64,000 nt of DNA from Anopheles merus (lineage: Eukaryota; Arthropoda; Insecta; Diptera; Culicidae), in assembly GCF_017562075.2 (NCBI RefSeq), contig NC_054082.1, positions 20,220,927 through 20,284,926 on the forward strand, written 5' to 3'. Within the stretch, counting starts at the first letter, position 1. Every line of letters starts with the position of its first letter. A model generated the notes under the pieces. That model was not told where the DNA came from. It did no database searches and saw only the letters and a program-made list of their open reading frames with translations. A program made the translations under genes and the position numbers. This document shows positions 10,497 to 24,002 of this stretch, one piece after another.

Positions 10497-13400
10497 TTTT
10501 GCGAATTCTGCAATTGTCGCAAACCAGCGATTTTCGCAAAAAGTTTTGCGATTTTGGCAAAAAGTTTTGCGATTTTCGCAAAAACTTCTGCGAATTTCGC
10601 AAAACCTTCTGCGATTTTCGCAAAAACTTTTGGGATTTTCGCAAAAACTGCTGCGACTTTCGCAAAAACTTCTGCGATTTTCGCAAAAACTTCTGCGATT
10701 TTCGCAAAAACTTCTGCGATTTTCGCAAAAACTTCTGCGATTTTCGCAAAAACTTCTGTGATTTTCGCAAAAATTTCTGCGATTTTCGCAAAAACTTTTG
10801 CGATTTTCGCAAAAACTTCTGCGATTTTCGCAAAAACTTCTGCGATTTTCGCAAAAACTTCTGCGATTTTCGCAAAAACTTCTGCGATTTTCGCAAAAAC
10901 TTCTGCGATTTTCGCAAAAACTTCTGCGATTTTCGCAAAAACTTCTGCGATTTTCGCAAAAACTTCTGCGATTTTCGCAAAAACTTCTGCGATTTTCGCA
11001 AAAACTTCTGCGATTTTCGCAAAAACTTCTGCGATTTTCGCAAAAACTTCTGCGATTTTCGCAAAAACTTCTGCGATTTTCGCAAAAACTTCTGCGATTT
11101 TCGCAAAAACTTCTGCGATTTTCGCAAAAACTTCTGCGATTTTCGCAAAAACTTCTGCGATTTTCGCAAAAACTTCTGCGATTTTCGCAAAAACTTCTGC
11201 GATTTTCGCAAAAACTTCTGCGATTTTCGCAAAAACTTCTGCGATTTTCGCAAAAACTTCTGTGATTTTCGCAAACATTTCTGCGATTTTCGCAAACACT
11301 TTTGCGATTTTCGCAAAAACTTTTGCGATTTTCGCAAACACTTCTGCGATTTTCGCAAAAACTTCTGCGATTTTCGCAAAACCTTCTGCGATTTTCGCAA
11401 AAACTTCTGCGATTTTCGCAATAACTTCTGCGATTTTCGCAAACACTTCTGCGATTTTCGCAAAAACTTCTGCGATTTTCGCAAAAACTTCTGCGATTTT
11501 CGCAAAAACTTCTGCGATTTTCGCAAAAACTTCTGCGATTTTCGCAAAAACTTCTGCGATTTTCGCAAAAACTTCTGCGATTTTCGCAAAAACTTCTGCG
11601 ATTTTCGCAAAAACTTCTGCGATTTTTGCAAAAACTTCTGCGATTTTCGCAAAAACTTCTGCGATTTTCGCAAAAACTTCTGCGATTTTCGCAAAACCTT
11701 CTGCGATTTTCGCAAAAACTGCTGCGATTTTCGCAAAAACTTCTGCGATTTTCGCAAAAACTTTTGGGATTTTCGCAAACACTTCTGCGATTTTCGCAAA
11801 AACTTCTGCGATTTTCGCAAAAACTTCTGCGATTTTCGCAAAAACTTCTGCGATTTTCGCAAAAATTTCTGCGATTTTCGCAAAAACTTCTGCGATTTTC
11901 GCAAAAACTTCTGCGATTTTCGCAAAAACTTCTGCGATTTTCGCAAACACTTCAGCGATTTTCGCAAAAAGTTTTGCGATTTTCGCAAAAAGTTTTGCGA
12001 TTTTCGCAAAAACTTCTGCGATTTTCGCAAAAACTTCTGCGATTTTCGCAAAAACTTCTGCGATTTTCGCAAAAACTTCTGCGATTTTCGCAAAAACTTC
12101 TGCGATTTTCGCAAAAAGTTTTGCGATTTTCGCAAAAACTGCTGCGATTTTCGCAAAAACTTCTGCGATTTTCGCAAAAACTTCTGCGATTTTCGCAAAA
12201 ACTTCTGCGATTTTCGCAAAAACTTCTGCGATTTTCGCAAAAACTTCTGCGATTTTCGCAAAAACTTCTGCGATTTTCGCAAAAACTTCTGCGATTTTCG
12301 CAAAAACTTCTGCGATTTTCGCAAAAACTTCTGCGATTTTCGCAAAAACTTCTGCGATTTTCGCAAAAACTTCTGCGATTTTCGCAAAAACTTCTGCGAT
12401 TTTTGCAAAAACTTCTGCGATTTTCGCAAAAACTTCTGCGATTTTCGCAAAAACTTCTGCGATTTTCGCAAAAACTTCTGCGATTTTCGCAAAAACTTCT
12501 GCGATTTTGCCAAAACTTCTGCGATTTTCGCAAAAGCTTCTGCGATTTTCGCAAACACTTCTGCGATTTTCGCAAAACCTTCTGCGATTTTCGCAAAAAG
12601 TTTTGCGATTTTCGCAAAAACTGCTGCGATTTTCTCAAAAACTTCTGCGATTTTCGCAAAAACTGCTGCGATTTTCGCAAAAAGTTTTGCGATTTTCGCA
12701 AAAACTTCTGCGATTTTCGCAAAAACTTCTGCGATTTTCGCAAAAATTCTGCGATTTTCGCAAAAACTTCTGCGATTTTCGCAAAAACTTCTGCGATTTT
12801 CGCAAAAAGTTTTGCGATTTTCGCAAAAAGTTTTGCGATTTTCGCAAAAACTTCTGCGATTTTCGCAAAACCTTCTGCGATTTTCGCAAAAAGTTTTGCG
12901 ATTTTCGCAAAAAGTTTTGCGATTTTCGCAAAAAGTTTTGCGATTTTCGCAAAAACTTCTGCGATTTTTGCAAAAACTTCTGCGATTTTCGCAAAAACTT
13001 CTGCGATTTTCGCAAAAACTTCTGCGATTTTCGCAAAAACTTCTGCGATTTTCGCAAAAACTTCTGCGATTTTCGCAAAACTTCTGCGATTTTCGCAAAA
13101 ACTTCTGCGATTTTCGCAAAAACTTCTGCGATTTTCGCAAAAACTTCTGCGATTTTCGCAAAAACTTCTGCGATTTTCGCAAAAACTTCTACGATTTTGC
13201 AAAAACTTCTGCGATTTTCGCAAAAACTTCTGCGATTTTCGCAAAAACTTCTGCGATTTTCGCAAAAACTTCTGCGATTTTCGCAAAAACTTCTGCGATT
13301 TTCGCAAAAATTTCTGCGATTTTGCTAAAACTTCTGCGATTTTCGCAAAAACTTCTGCGATTTTCGCAAAAACTTCTGCGATTTTCGCAAAAGTTTTGCG

Positions 13401-16400
13401 ATTTTCGCAAAAAGTTCTGCGATTTTCGCAAAAACTTCTGCGATTTTCGCAAAAACTTCTGCGATTTTCGCAAAAACTTCTGCGATTTTCGCAAAAAGTT
13501 TTGCGATTTTCGCAAAAAGTTTTGCGATTTTCGCAAAAAGTTTTGCGATTTTCGCAAAAAGTTTTGCGATTTTCGCAAAAACTTCTGCGACTTTCGCAAA
13601 AAGTTTTGTGATTTTCGCAAAAACTTCTGCGATTTTCGCAAAAACTTCTGCGATTTTCGCAAAAACTTCTGCGATTTTTGCAAAAACTTCTGCGATTTTC
13701 GCAAAAAGTTTTGCGATTTTCGCAAAAAGTTTTGCGATTTTCGCAAAAGGTTTTGCGATTTTCGCAAAAAGTTTTGCGATTTTCGCAAAAACTTCTGCGA
13801 TTTTCGCAAAAACTTCTGCGATTTTCGCAAAAACTTCTGCGATTTTCGCAAAAAGTTTTGCGATTTTCGCAAAAAGTTTTGCGATTTTCGCAAAAAGTTT
13901 TGCGATTTTCGCAAAAACTTCTGCGATTTTCGCAAAAACTTCTGCGACTTTCGCAAAAAGTTTTGTGATTTTCGCAAAAAGTTTTGCGATTTTCGCAAAA
14001 ACTTCTGCGATTTTCGCAAAACCTTCTGCGATTTTCGCAAAAAGTTTTGCGATTTTCGCAAAAAGTTTTGCGATTTTCGCAAAAAGTTTTGCGATTTTCG
14101 CAAAAACTTCTGCGATTTTTGCAAAAACTTCTGCGATTTTCGCAAAAACTTCTGCGATTTTCGCAAAAACTTCTGCGATTTTCGCAAAAACTTCTGCGAT
14201 TTTCGCAAAAACTTCTGCGATTTTCGCAAAAACTTCTGCGATTTTCGCAAAAACTTCTGCGATTTTCGCAAAAACTTCTGCGATTTTCGCAAAAACTTCT
14301 GCGATTTTCGCAAAAACTTCTGCGATTTTCGCAAAAACTTCTACGATTTTTGCAAATTTTTTTGCGATTTTCGCAAAAACTTCTGCGATTTTCGCAAAAA
14401 CTTCTGCGATTTTCGCAAAAACTTCTGCGATTTTCGCAAAAACTTCTGCGATTTTCGCAAAAATTTCTGCGATTTTTGCTAAAACTTCTGCGATTTTCGC
14501 AAAAACTTCTGCGATTTTCGCAAAAACTTCTGCGATTTTCGCAAAAGTTTTGCGATTTTCGCAAAAAGTTCTGCGATTTTCGCAAAAACTTCTGCGATTT
14601 TCGCAAAAACTTCTGCGATTTTCGCAAAAACTTCTGCGATTTTCGCAAAAAGTTTTGCGATTTTCGCAAAAAGTTTTGCGATTTTCGCAAAAAGTTTTGC
14701 GATTTTCGCAAAAAGTTTTGCGATTTTCACAAAAACTTCTGCGACTTTCGCAAAAAGTTTTGTGATTTTCGCAAAAACTTCTGCGATTTTCGCAAAAACT
14801 TCTGTGATTTTCGCAAAAACTTCTGCGATTTTTGCAAAACTTCTGCGATTTTCGCAAAAACTTCTGCGATTTTCGCAAAACCTTCTGCGATTTTCGCAAA
14901 AACTTTTGGGATTTTCGCAAAAACTTCTGCGATTTTCGCAAAAACTTCTGCGATTTTCGCAAAAACTTCTGCGATTTTCGCAAAAACTTCTGTGATTTTC
15001 GCAAAAATTTCTGCGATTTTCGCAAAAACTTCTGCGATTTTCGCAAAAACTTCTGCGATTTTCGCAAAAACTTCTGCGATTTTCGCAAAAACTTCTGCGA
15101 TTTTCGCTAAAACTTCTGCGATTTTCGCAAAACTTCTGCGATTTTCGCAAAAACTTCTGCGATTTTCGCAAAAACTTCTGCGATTTTCGCAAAAACTTCT
15201 GCGATTTTCGCAAAAACTTCTGCGATTTTCGCAAAAACTTCTGCGATTTTCGCAAAAACTTCTGCGATTTTCGCAAAAACTTCTGCGATTTTCGCTAAAA
15301 CTTCTGCGATTTTCGCAAAAACTTCTGCGATTTTCGCAAAAACTTCTGCGATTTTCGCAAAAACTTCTGCGATTTTCGCAAAAACTTCTGCGATTTTCGC
15401 AAAAAACTTCTGCGATTTTCGCAAAAACTTCTGCGATTTTCGCTAAAACTTCTGCGATTTTCGCAAAAACTTCTGCGATTTTCGCAAAAACTGCTGCGAT
15501 TTTCGCAAAAACTTCTGCGATTTTCGCAAAACTTCTGCGATTTTCGCAAAAACTTCTGCGATTTTCGCAAAAACTTTTGCGATTTTCGCAAAAACTTCTG
15601 CGATTTTCGCAAAAACTTTTGCGATTTTCGCAAAAACTTTTGCGATTTTCGCAAAAACTTCTGCGATTTTCGCAATAACTTCTGCGATTTTCGCAAAACC
15701 TTCTGCGATTTTCGCAAAAACTTCTGCGATTTTCGCAATAACTTCTGCGATTTTCGCAAACACTTCTGCGATTTTCGCAAAAACTTCTGCGATTTTCGCT
15801 AAAACTTCTGCGATTTTCGCAAACACTTCTGCGATTTTCGCAAAAACTTCTGCGATTTTCGCAAAAACTTCTGCGATTTTCGCAAAAACTTCTGCGATTT
15901 TCGCAAAAACTTTTGGGAATTTCGCAAACACTTCTGCGATTTTCGCAATAACTTCTGCGATTTTCGCAAACACTTCTGCGATTTTCGCAAAAACTTCTGC
16001 GATTTTCGCAAAACCTTCTGCGATTTTCGCAAAAACTGCTGCGATTTTCGCAAAAACTTCTGCGATTTTCGCAAAAACTTCTGCGATTTTCGCAAAAACT
16101 TCTGCGATTTTCGCAAAAACTTCTGCGATTTTCGCAAAAACTTCTGCGATTTTCGCAAAAAGTTTTGCGATTTTCGCAAAAACTTCTGCGATTTTCGCAA
16201 AAACTTCTGCGATTTTCGCAAAAACTTCTGCGATTTTCGCAAAACTTCTGCGATTTTCGCAAAAACTTCTGCGATTTTCGCAAAAACTTCTGCGATTTTC
16301 GCAAAAACTTCTGCGATTTTCGCAAAAACTTCTGCGATTTTCGCAAAAACTTCTGCGATTTTCGCAAAAACTTCTGCGATTTTCGCCAAAACTTCTGTGA

Positions 16401-19400
16401 TTTTCGCAAAAACTTCTGCGATTTTCGCAAAAACTTCTGCGATTTTCGCAAAAACTTCTGCGATTTTTGCAAAAACTTCTGCGATTTTCGCAAAAACTTC
16501 TGCGATTTTTGCTAAAACTTCTGCGATTTTCGCAAAAGCTTCTGCGATTTTCGCAAACACTTCTGCGATTTTCGCAAAAAGTTTGGCGATTTTCGCAAAA
16601 ACTTCTGCGATTTTCGCAAAAACTTCTGCGATTTTCGCAAAAACTTCTGCGATTTTCGCAAAAACTTCTGCGATTTTCGCAAAAACTTCTGCGATTTTCG
16701 CCAAAACTTCTGTGATTTTCGCAAAAACTTCTGCGATTTTCGCAAAAACTTCTGCGATTTTCGCAAAAACTTCTGCGATTTTCGCAAAACTTCTGCGATT
16801 TTCGCAAAAACTTCTGCGATTTTCGCAAAAACTTCTGCGATTTTCGCAAAAACTTCTGCGATTTTCGCAAAAACTTCTGCGATTTTCGCTAAAACTTCTG
16901 CGATTTTCGCAAAAACTTCTGCGATTTTCGCTAAAACTTCTGCGATTTTCGCAAAAACTTCTGCGATTTTCGCAAAAACTTCTGCGATTTTCGCAAAAAC
17001 TTCTGCGATTTTCGCAAAAACTTCTGCGATTTTCGCAAAAACTTCTGCGATTTTCGCAAAAACTTCTGCGATTTTCGCAAAAACTTCTGCGATTTTCGCA
17101 AAAACTTCTGCGATTTTCGCAAAAAGTTTTGCGATTTTCGCAAAAAGTTTTGCGATTTTCGCAAAAACTTCTGCGATTTTCGCAAAAACTTCTGCGATTT
17201 TCGCAAAAAGTTTTGCGATTTTCGCAAAAAGTTTTGCGATTTTCGCAAAAAGTTTTGCGATTTTCGCAAAAACTTCTGCGATTTTGCAAAAACTTCTGCG
17301 ATTTTCGCAAAAACTTCTGCGATTTTCGCAAAAACTTCTGCGATTTTCGCAAAAACTTCTGCGATTTTCGCAAAAACTTCTGCGATTTTCGCAAAAACTT
17401 CTGCGATTTTCGCAAAAACTTCTGCGATTTTCGCAAAAACTTCTGCGATTTTCGCAAAAACTTCTGCGATTTTCGCAAAAACTTCTGCGATTTTCGCACA
17501 TTGTTTTGCGATTTTCGCAAAAACTTCTGCGATTTTCGCAAAAACTTCTGCGATTTTCGCAAAAACTTCTGCGATTTTCGCAAAAACTTCTGCGATTTTC
17601 GCAAAAATTTCTGCGATTTTTGCAAAAACTTCTGCGATTTTCGCAAAAACTTCTGCGATTTTCGCAAAAACTTCTGCGATTTTCGCAAAAATGTTTGCGA
17701 TTTTCGCAAAAAGTTCTGCGATTTTCGCAAAAACTTCTGCGATTTTCGCAAAAACTTCTGCGATTTTCGCAAAAACTTCTGCGATTTTCGCAAAAGTTTT
17801 GCGATTTTCGCAAAAAGTTTTGCGATTTTCGCAAAAAGTTTTGCGATTTTCGCAAAAAGTTTTGCGATTTTCGCAAAAAGTTTTGCGATTTTCGCAAAAA
17901 CTTCTGCGATTTTTGCAAAAAGTTTTGTGATTTTCGCAAACACTTCTGCGATTTTCGCAAAAACTTCTGCGATTTTCGCAAAAACTTCTGCGATTTTTGC
18001 AAAAACTTCTGCGATTTTCGCAAAAACTTCTGCGATTTTCGCAAAAAACTTCTGCGATTTTCGCAAAAACTTCTGCGATTTTCGCAAAAATTTTTGCGAT
18101 TTTCGCAAAAAGTTTTGCGATTTTCGCAAAAGGTTTTGCGATTTTCGCAAAAAGTTTTGCGATTTTCGCAAAAACTTCTGCGATTTTCGCAAAAAACTTC
18201 TGCGATTTTCGCAAAAACTTCTGCGATTTTCGCAAAAACTTCTGCGATTTTCGCAAAAACTTCTGCGATTTTCGCAAAAACTTCTGCGATTTTCGCAAAA
18301 ACTTCTGCGATTTTCGCAAAAACTTCTGCGATTTTCGCAAAAACTTCTGCGATTTTCGCAAAAACTTCTGCGATTTTCGCAAAAACTTCTGCGATTTTCG
18401 CAAAAACTTCTGCGATTTTCGCAAAAACTTCTGCGATTTTCGCAAAAACTTCTGCGATTTTCGCAAAACTTCTGCGATTTTCGCAAAAACTTCTGCGATT
18501 TCGCAAAAACTTCTGCGATTTTCGCAAAAACTTCTGCGATTTTCGCAAAAACTTCTGCGATTTTCGCAAAAGTTTTGCGATTTTCGCAAAAAGTTTTGCG
18601 ATTTTCGCAAAAACTTCTGCGATTTTCGCAAAACCTTCTGCGATTTTCGCAAAAAGTTTTGCGATTTTCGCAAAAAGTTTTGCGATTTTCGCAAAAAGTT
18701 TTGCGATTTTCGCAAAAACTTCTGCGATTTTGCAAAAACTTCTGCGATTTTCGCAAAAACTTCTGCGATTTTCGCAAAAACTTCTGCGATTTTCGCAAAA
18801 ACTTCTGCGATTTTCGCAAAAACTTCTGCGATTTTCGCAAAAACTTCTGCGATTTTCGCAAAAACTTCTGCGATTTTCGCAAAAACTTCTGCGATTTTCG
18901 CAAAAACTTCTGCGATTTTCGCAAAACTTCTGCGATTTTCGCAAAAACTTCTACGATTTTTGCAAATTTTTTGCGATTTTCGCAAAAACTTCTGCGATTT
19001 TCGCAAAAAACTTCTGCGATTTTCGCAAAAAGTTTTGCGATTTTCGCAAAAAGTTTTGCGATTTTCGCAAAAAGTTTTGCGATTTTCGCAAAAAGTTTTG
19101 CGATTTTCGCAAAAACTTCTGCGACTTTCGCAAAAAGTTTTGTGATTTTCGCAAAAACTTCTGCGATTTTCGTAAAAACTTCTGCGATTTTCGCAAAAAC
19201 TTCTGCGATTTTCGCAAAAACTTCTGCGATTTTCGCAAAAACTTCTGCGATTTTCGCAAAAACTTCTGCGATTTCCGCAAAAAGTTTTGCGATTTTTGCT
19301 AAAACTTCTGCGATTTTCGCAAAAACTGCTGCGATTTTCGCAAAAACTTCTGCGATTTTCGCAAAAACTTCTGCGATTTTCGCAAACACTTCTGCGATAT

Positions 19401-22163
19401 TTGCAAAAACTTCTGCGATTTTCGCAAAAAGTTTGGCGATTTTCGCAAAACTTCTGCGATTTTCGCAAAAACTTCTGCGATTTTCGCAAAAAGTTTTGCG
19501 ATTTTCGCAAAAAGTTTTGTGATTTTCGCAAAAACTTCTGCGATTTTCGCAAAAAGTTTGGCGATTTTCGCAAAAAGTTTTGTGATTTTCGCAAACACTT
19601 CTGCGATTTTCGCAAACACTTCTGCGATTTTCGCAAAAACTTCTGCGATTTTCGCAAAAACTTCTGCGATTTTCGCAAACACTTCTGCGATTTTCGCAAA
19701 CACTTCTGCGATTTTCGCAAACACTTCTGCGATTTTCGCAAAACTTCTGCGATTTTCGCAAAAACTTCTGCGATTTTCGCAAACACTTCTGCGATTTTCG
19801 CAAAAACTTCTGCGATTTTCGCAAAAAGTTTTGCGATTTTCGCAAAAAGTTTTGTGATTTTCGCAAAAACTTCTGCGATTTTCGCAAACACTTCTGCGAT
19901 TTTCGCAAACACTTCTGCGATTTTCGCAAACACTTCTGCGATTTTCGCAAACACTTCTGCGATTTTCGCAAACACTTCTGCGATTTTCGCAAAAACTTCT
20001 GCGATTTTCGTAAACACTTCTGCGATTTTCGCAAAAACTTCTGCGATTTTCGCAAAAAGTTTTGCGATTTTCGCAAAAAGTTTTGTGATTTTCGCAAAAA
20101 CTTCTGCGATTTTCGCAAAAACTTCTGCGATTTTCGCAAAAACTTCTGCGATTTTCGCAAAAACTTCTGCGATTTTCGCAAAAACTTCTGCGATTTTCGC
20201 AAAAACTTCTGCGATTTTCGCAAAAACTTCTGCGATTTTCGCAAAAACTTCTGCGATTTTCGCAAAAACTTCTGCGATTTTCGCAAAAACTTCTGCGATT
20301 TTCGCAAAAACTTCTGCGATTTTCGCAAAAACTTCTGCGATTTTCGCAAACACTTCTGCGATTTTCGCAAAAACTTCTGCGATTTTCGCAAACACTTCTG
20401 CGATTTTCGCAAAAAGTTTTGCGATTTTCGCAAAAAGTTTAGCGATTTTCGCAAAAAGTTTTGAGATTTTCGCATAAACTTCTGCGAATTTCGCAAAAAC
20501 TTCTGCGATTTTCGCAAAAACTTCTGCGATTTTCGCAAAAACTTTTGCGATTTTCGCAAAAACTTCTGCGATTTTCGCAAAAAATTCTGCGATTTTCGCA
20601 AAAACTTCTGCGATTTTCGCAAAAACTTCAGCGATTTTCGCAAAAAGTTGTGCGATTTTCTTTTTCGCAAAAAGTTCTGCGATTTTCGCAAAAACTTTCT
20701 GCGATTTTCGCAAAACCTTCTGCGATTTTCGCAAAAACTTTTGCGATTTTCGCAAAAACTTCTGCGATTTTCGCAAAAACTTCTGCGATTTTCGCAAAAA
20801 CTTCTGCGATTTTCGCAAAAACTTCTGCGATTTCGCAAAAACTTCTGCGATTTTCGCAAAAACTTCTGCGGTTTTCGCAAAAACTTCTGCGATTTTCGCA
20901 AAAACTTCTGCGATTTTCGCAAAAACTTCTGCGATTTTCGCAAAAACTTCTGCGATTTTCGCTAAAAGGTTTTGCGATTTTCGCAAAAAGTTCTGCGATT
21001 TTCGCAAAAGTTCTGCGATTTTCGCAAATTTTTTGCGATTTTCGCAAAAACTTCTGCGATTTTCGCAAAAACTTCTGCGATTTTCGCAAAAACTGCTGCG
21101 ATTTTCGCAAAAACTTCTGCGATTTTCGCAAACACTTCTGCGATTTTCGCAAAAAACTTCTGCGATTTTCGCAAAAACTTCTGCGATTTTCGCAAAAACT
21201 TCTGCGATTTTCGCAAAAACTTCTGCGATTTTCGCAAAAACTTTTGCGATTTTCGCAAAAACTTCTGCGATTTTCGCAAACAACTTCTGCGATTTTTCGC
21301 AAAACACTTCTGCGATTTTCGCAAAAACTTCTGCGATTTTCGCAAAACTTCTGCGATTTTCGCAAAACTTCTGCGATTTCGCAAAAAATTCTGCGATTTT
21401 CGCAAAAACTCTGCGATTTTCGCAAAACTTCTGCGATTTTCGCAAAACTTCTGCGATTTTCGCAAAAACTTCTGCGATTTCGCAAAAACTTCTGCGATTT
21501 TCGCAAAAACTTTTGCGATTTTCGCAAAAAGTTCTGCGATTTTCGCAAAAACTTCTGCGATTTTCGCAAAAACTTCTGCGATTTCGCAAAAACTTCTGCG
21601 ATTTTCGCAAAAAGTTCTGCGATTTTCGCAAAAACTTTTGCGATTTTCGCAAAACTTCTGCGATTTTCGCAAAAACTTCTGCGATTTTCGCAAAAAACTT
21701 CTGCGATTTTCGCAAAACTTCTGCGATTTTCGCAAAAACTTCTGCGATTTTCGCAAAACTCTGCGATTTTCGCAAAAACTTCTGCGATTTTCGCAAAAAC
21801 TTCTGCGATTTTCGCAAAAACTTCTGCGACGATTTTCGCAAAAACTTCTGCGATTTTCGCAAAAACTTCTGCGATTTTCGCAAAAACTTCTGCGATTTTC
21901 GCAAAAACTTCTGCGATTTCGCAAAAACTTCTGCGATTTTCGCAAAAACTTCTGCGATTTTCGCAAAAAGTTTTGCGATTTTCGCAAAAAACTTTTGCGA
22001 TTTTCGCAAAAACCTTCTGCGATTTTCGCAAAAACTTCTGCGATTTTCGCAAAAACTTCTGCGATTTTCGCAAAAACTCTGCGATTTTCGCAAAAACTTC
22101 TGCGATTTTCGCAAAAACTTCTGCGATTTTCGCAAAAACTTCTGCGATTTTCGCAAAAATTTC
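10497..22163. repeat. 21-bp satellite array 1 (about 555 monomers)
   Basis: Head-to-tail repeats of a 21-bp unit made of the core TGCGATTTTCGCA and the linker AAAACTTC. The core is an inverted repeat (TGCGA, TTT, TCGCA). The main variants change the linker: AAAAGTTT (type B), AAACCTTC, AAACACTTC, AAACTGC, and CTAAAACTTC after TTCG. Monomers at the left edge (10497-10545) are more divergent, as expected at array ends. Type B monomers cluster in runs, for example 12790-12960 and 13380-13600. Marker variants recur about 1,154 bp apart (13323 and 14477), showing block duplication. From about 20640 onward one-base indels become frequent up to the gap. Because 21 is a multiple of 3, very long open frames exist on both strands; they have no coding meaning that I can support. 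Confidence 0.97.
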
Positions 22164-22263
22164 NNNNNNNNNNNNNNNNNNNNNNNNNNNNNNNNNNNNN
22201 NNNNNNNNNNNNNNNNNNNNNNNNNNNNNNNNNNNNNNNNNNNNNNNNNNNNNNNNNNNNNNN
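22164..22263. other. Assembly gap of 100 N
   Basis: Exactly 100 N, the usual placeholder for a gap of unknown size. It lies directly between the end of satellite array 1 and the 3' part of the CR1-like element, so the true array length and the element's 3' junction are unknown. Confidence 0.99.
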
Positions 22264-23027
22264 TTTTCCAAAAGTTATCCAGCTGGCATAAGCTTACATA
22301 ACATACTTATTTCTATAGTTAATGCTAAAGAACAGTGCTAACAAAAACGCATAAAAAAAACATAACAAGTTTAACTGTCAATCAACCAATAAAAATTAAA
22401 AACAACATAAACTGTGGAAGCGTCATATAAGCTATGAAAAAAAGGTCCGTAAATTGTTAAGTTTGAGTTCAAGTCGACATTGTTTCCTAGCGAGTTATAG
22501 GCACTTATCATTTTTAATAAAGGATCGTTAGATCCAAAATTAGTCGATCTGAATCTGTGTTAAATAATGTCCTGGTTCTTAACATTCTACTGGGGGCCTG
22601 AAAGTTCAATTTACTCAGAATTGACGGGGCGTCTAAAGATCCGCTAACAAGTTTGTGTATAAATAAGCACTGTGCCGTCTTCTTCTATGTTGCAGAGGTT
22701 CTAGTCCAAAATAACAGGCACCTTGTACGGTAAGAGGGACAAACAGAATTACGAGACCACGGGAGACGGTAAAACAATGAACGAGTGAGCTGCGTTGAAC
22801 CAATTCTAGCCTATCTATAAATATGCTGTGTCGGAGTCCAAATAATACTAGCGAATTCTAAAGTAGGACGGACAATTGCACAATACAGAGCTTTTACACT
22901 GAAGGATCTTTGAAGTCTTTCGCAACACGTAAAATGAATCCTAACAAACGGAAGGCTTTTGAAAGTATTGCTTCATAGTGGTTCTGTAACGTTAGTCTGC
23001 TATCTAAATGAACGCCTAAATCGCGAA

Positions 23028-23897
23028 TCACATTTTTACGCGGCACTGATCTATCATCAATTTTATAATCGTAAACAATTGGGGTTCTTTTCTAGTATAG
23101 GATATAACAGAGCATTTAGATATGTTGAGACGCATACAATTTGAATTACACCATGAGTTAAATCGAGTTAAGCAGTTTTGAAGAGTAAAACAATCGGTTT
23201 GATCTGATATCGGTAGAAACATTTTCAAATCATCTGCATAAAACAATTTTTCGCAATCTGGTATAACATAAATAACATCGTTTATGAAAATGTTAAAAAG
23301 AATAGGTCCGAGAATACTGCCTTGTGGAACCCCGGACGTGTTGGTGAATGGTGCAGATATAGAGGAGGAAATATTCACTGTTATATGCTATCACTTAAAT
23401 AACAGGAGAGCCAATGGACTAACGCCCCATTACTCCGTAGCTTGATAGTTTTGAAATTAGCATTGAGTGATTTACGGAGTCAAAGGCAGCACTGAAGTCG
23501 GTGTAGATTACGTCTACCTGTTTACCATTGTCCATTGCAGGATAGCAGGTGCTCAATAAAGAGAGAAGGTTGTTTCAATTGAGCGGTTGGGTAGAAAGCC
23601 GTGCTGATCATTGGAGATTATATTTTTAAAACCACTTGATAGGTGTTTCGAAACGGTGATCTCAAAAATTTTGCTGACTGCACATAACATATAAATACCA
23701 CGGTAATTACATATGTCATTTCTATTTCCATTTTGTAAACCGGGAACATGAATGAAGATTTCCAAGCTTGAGGGAAGCGTTTCTGCTGCAAAGACTTGTT
23801 GAACAATGTGGTCAAGACAGGAGTTAAAGCATCTCTGCAGCGGTTTGAAAATAGCACTGGGTATAGCGTCAGGCCCAGTAGCGTATGAAAGCTTCAA
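23028..23897 (-). pseudogene. Reverse transcriptase domain of the CR1-like element, frameshifted
   Basis: Read on the minus strand in at least three frames. At 23897-23553: TGPDAIPSAIFKP, then NYRGIYMLCAVSKIFE, then NDQHGFLPNRSIETT. At about 23530-23420: VDVIYTDFSAAFDSVNH, the RT motif A with its catalytic aspartate. At 23378-23028: SGVPQGSILGPILFNIFIND followed by KLFYADDLKMF, the YADD catalytic motif. Catalytic motifs are intact, but shifts between blocks make the copy inactive. Confidence 0.9.
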
Positions 23898-24002
23898 CTC
23901 GTTGATAGCCGAGGCAATGTCAGCTTCAGACAGAACAGGAAGAGGATGTCGGCAGCATCAGGTATATGGTTGGACGTAACAGCATTAGTGACTGGTGGCG
24001 AG

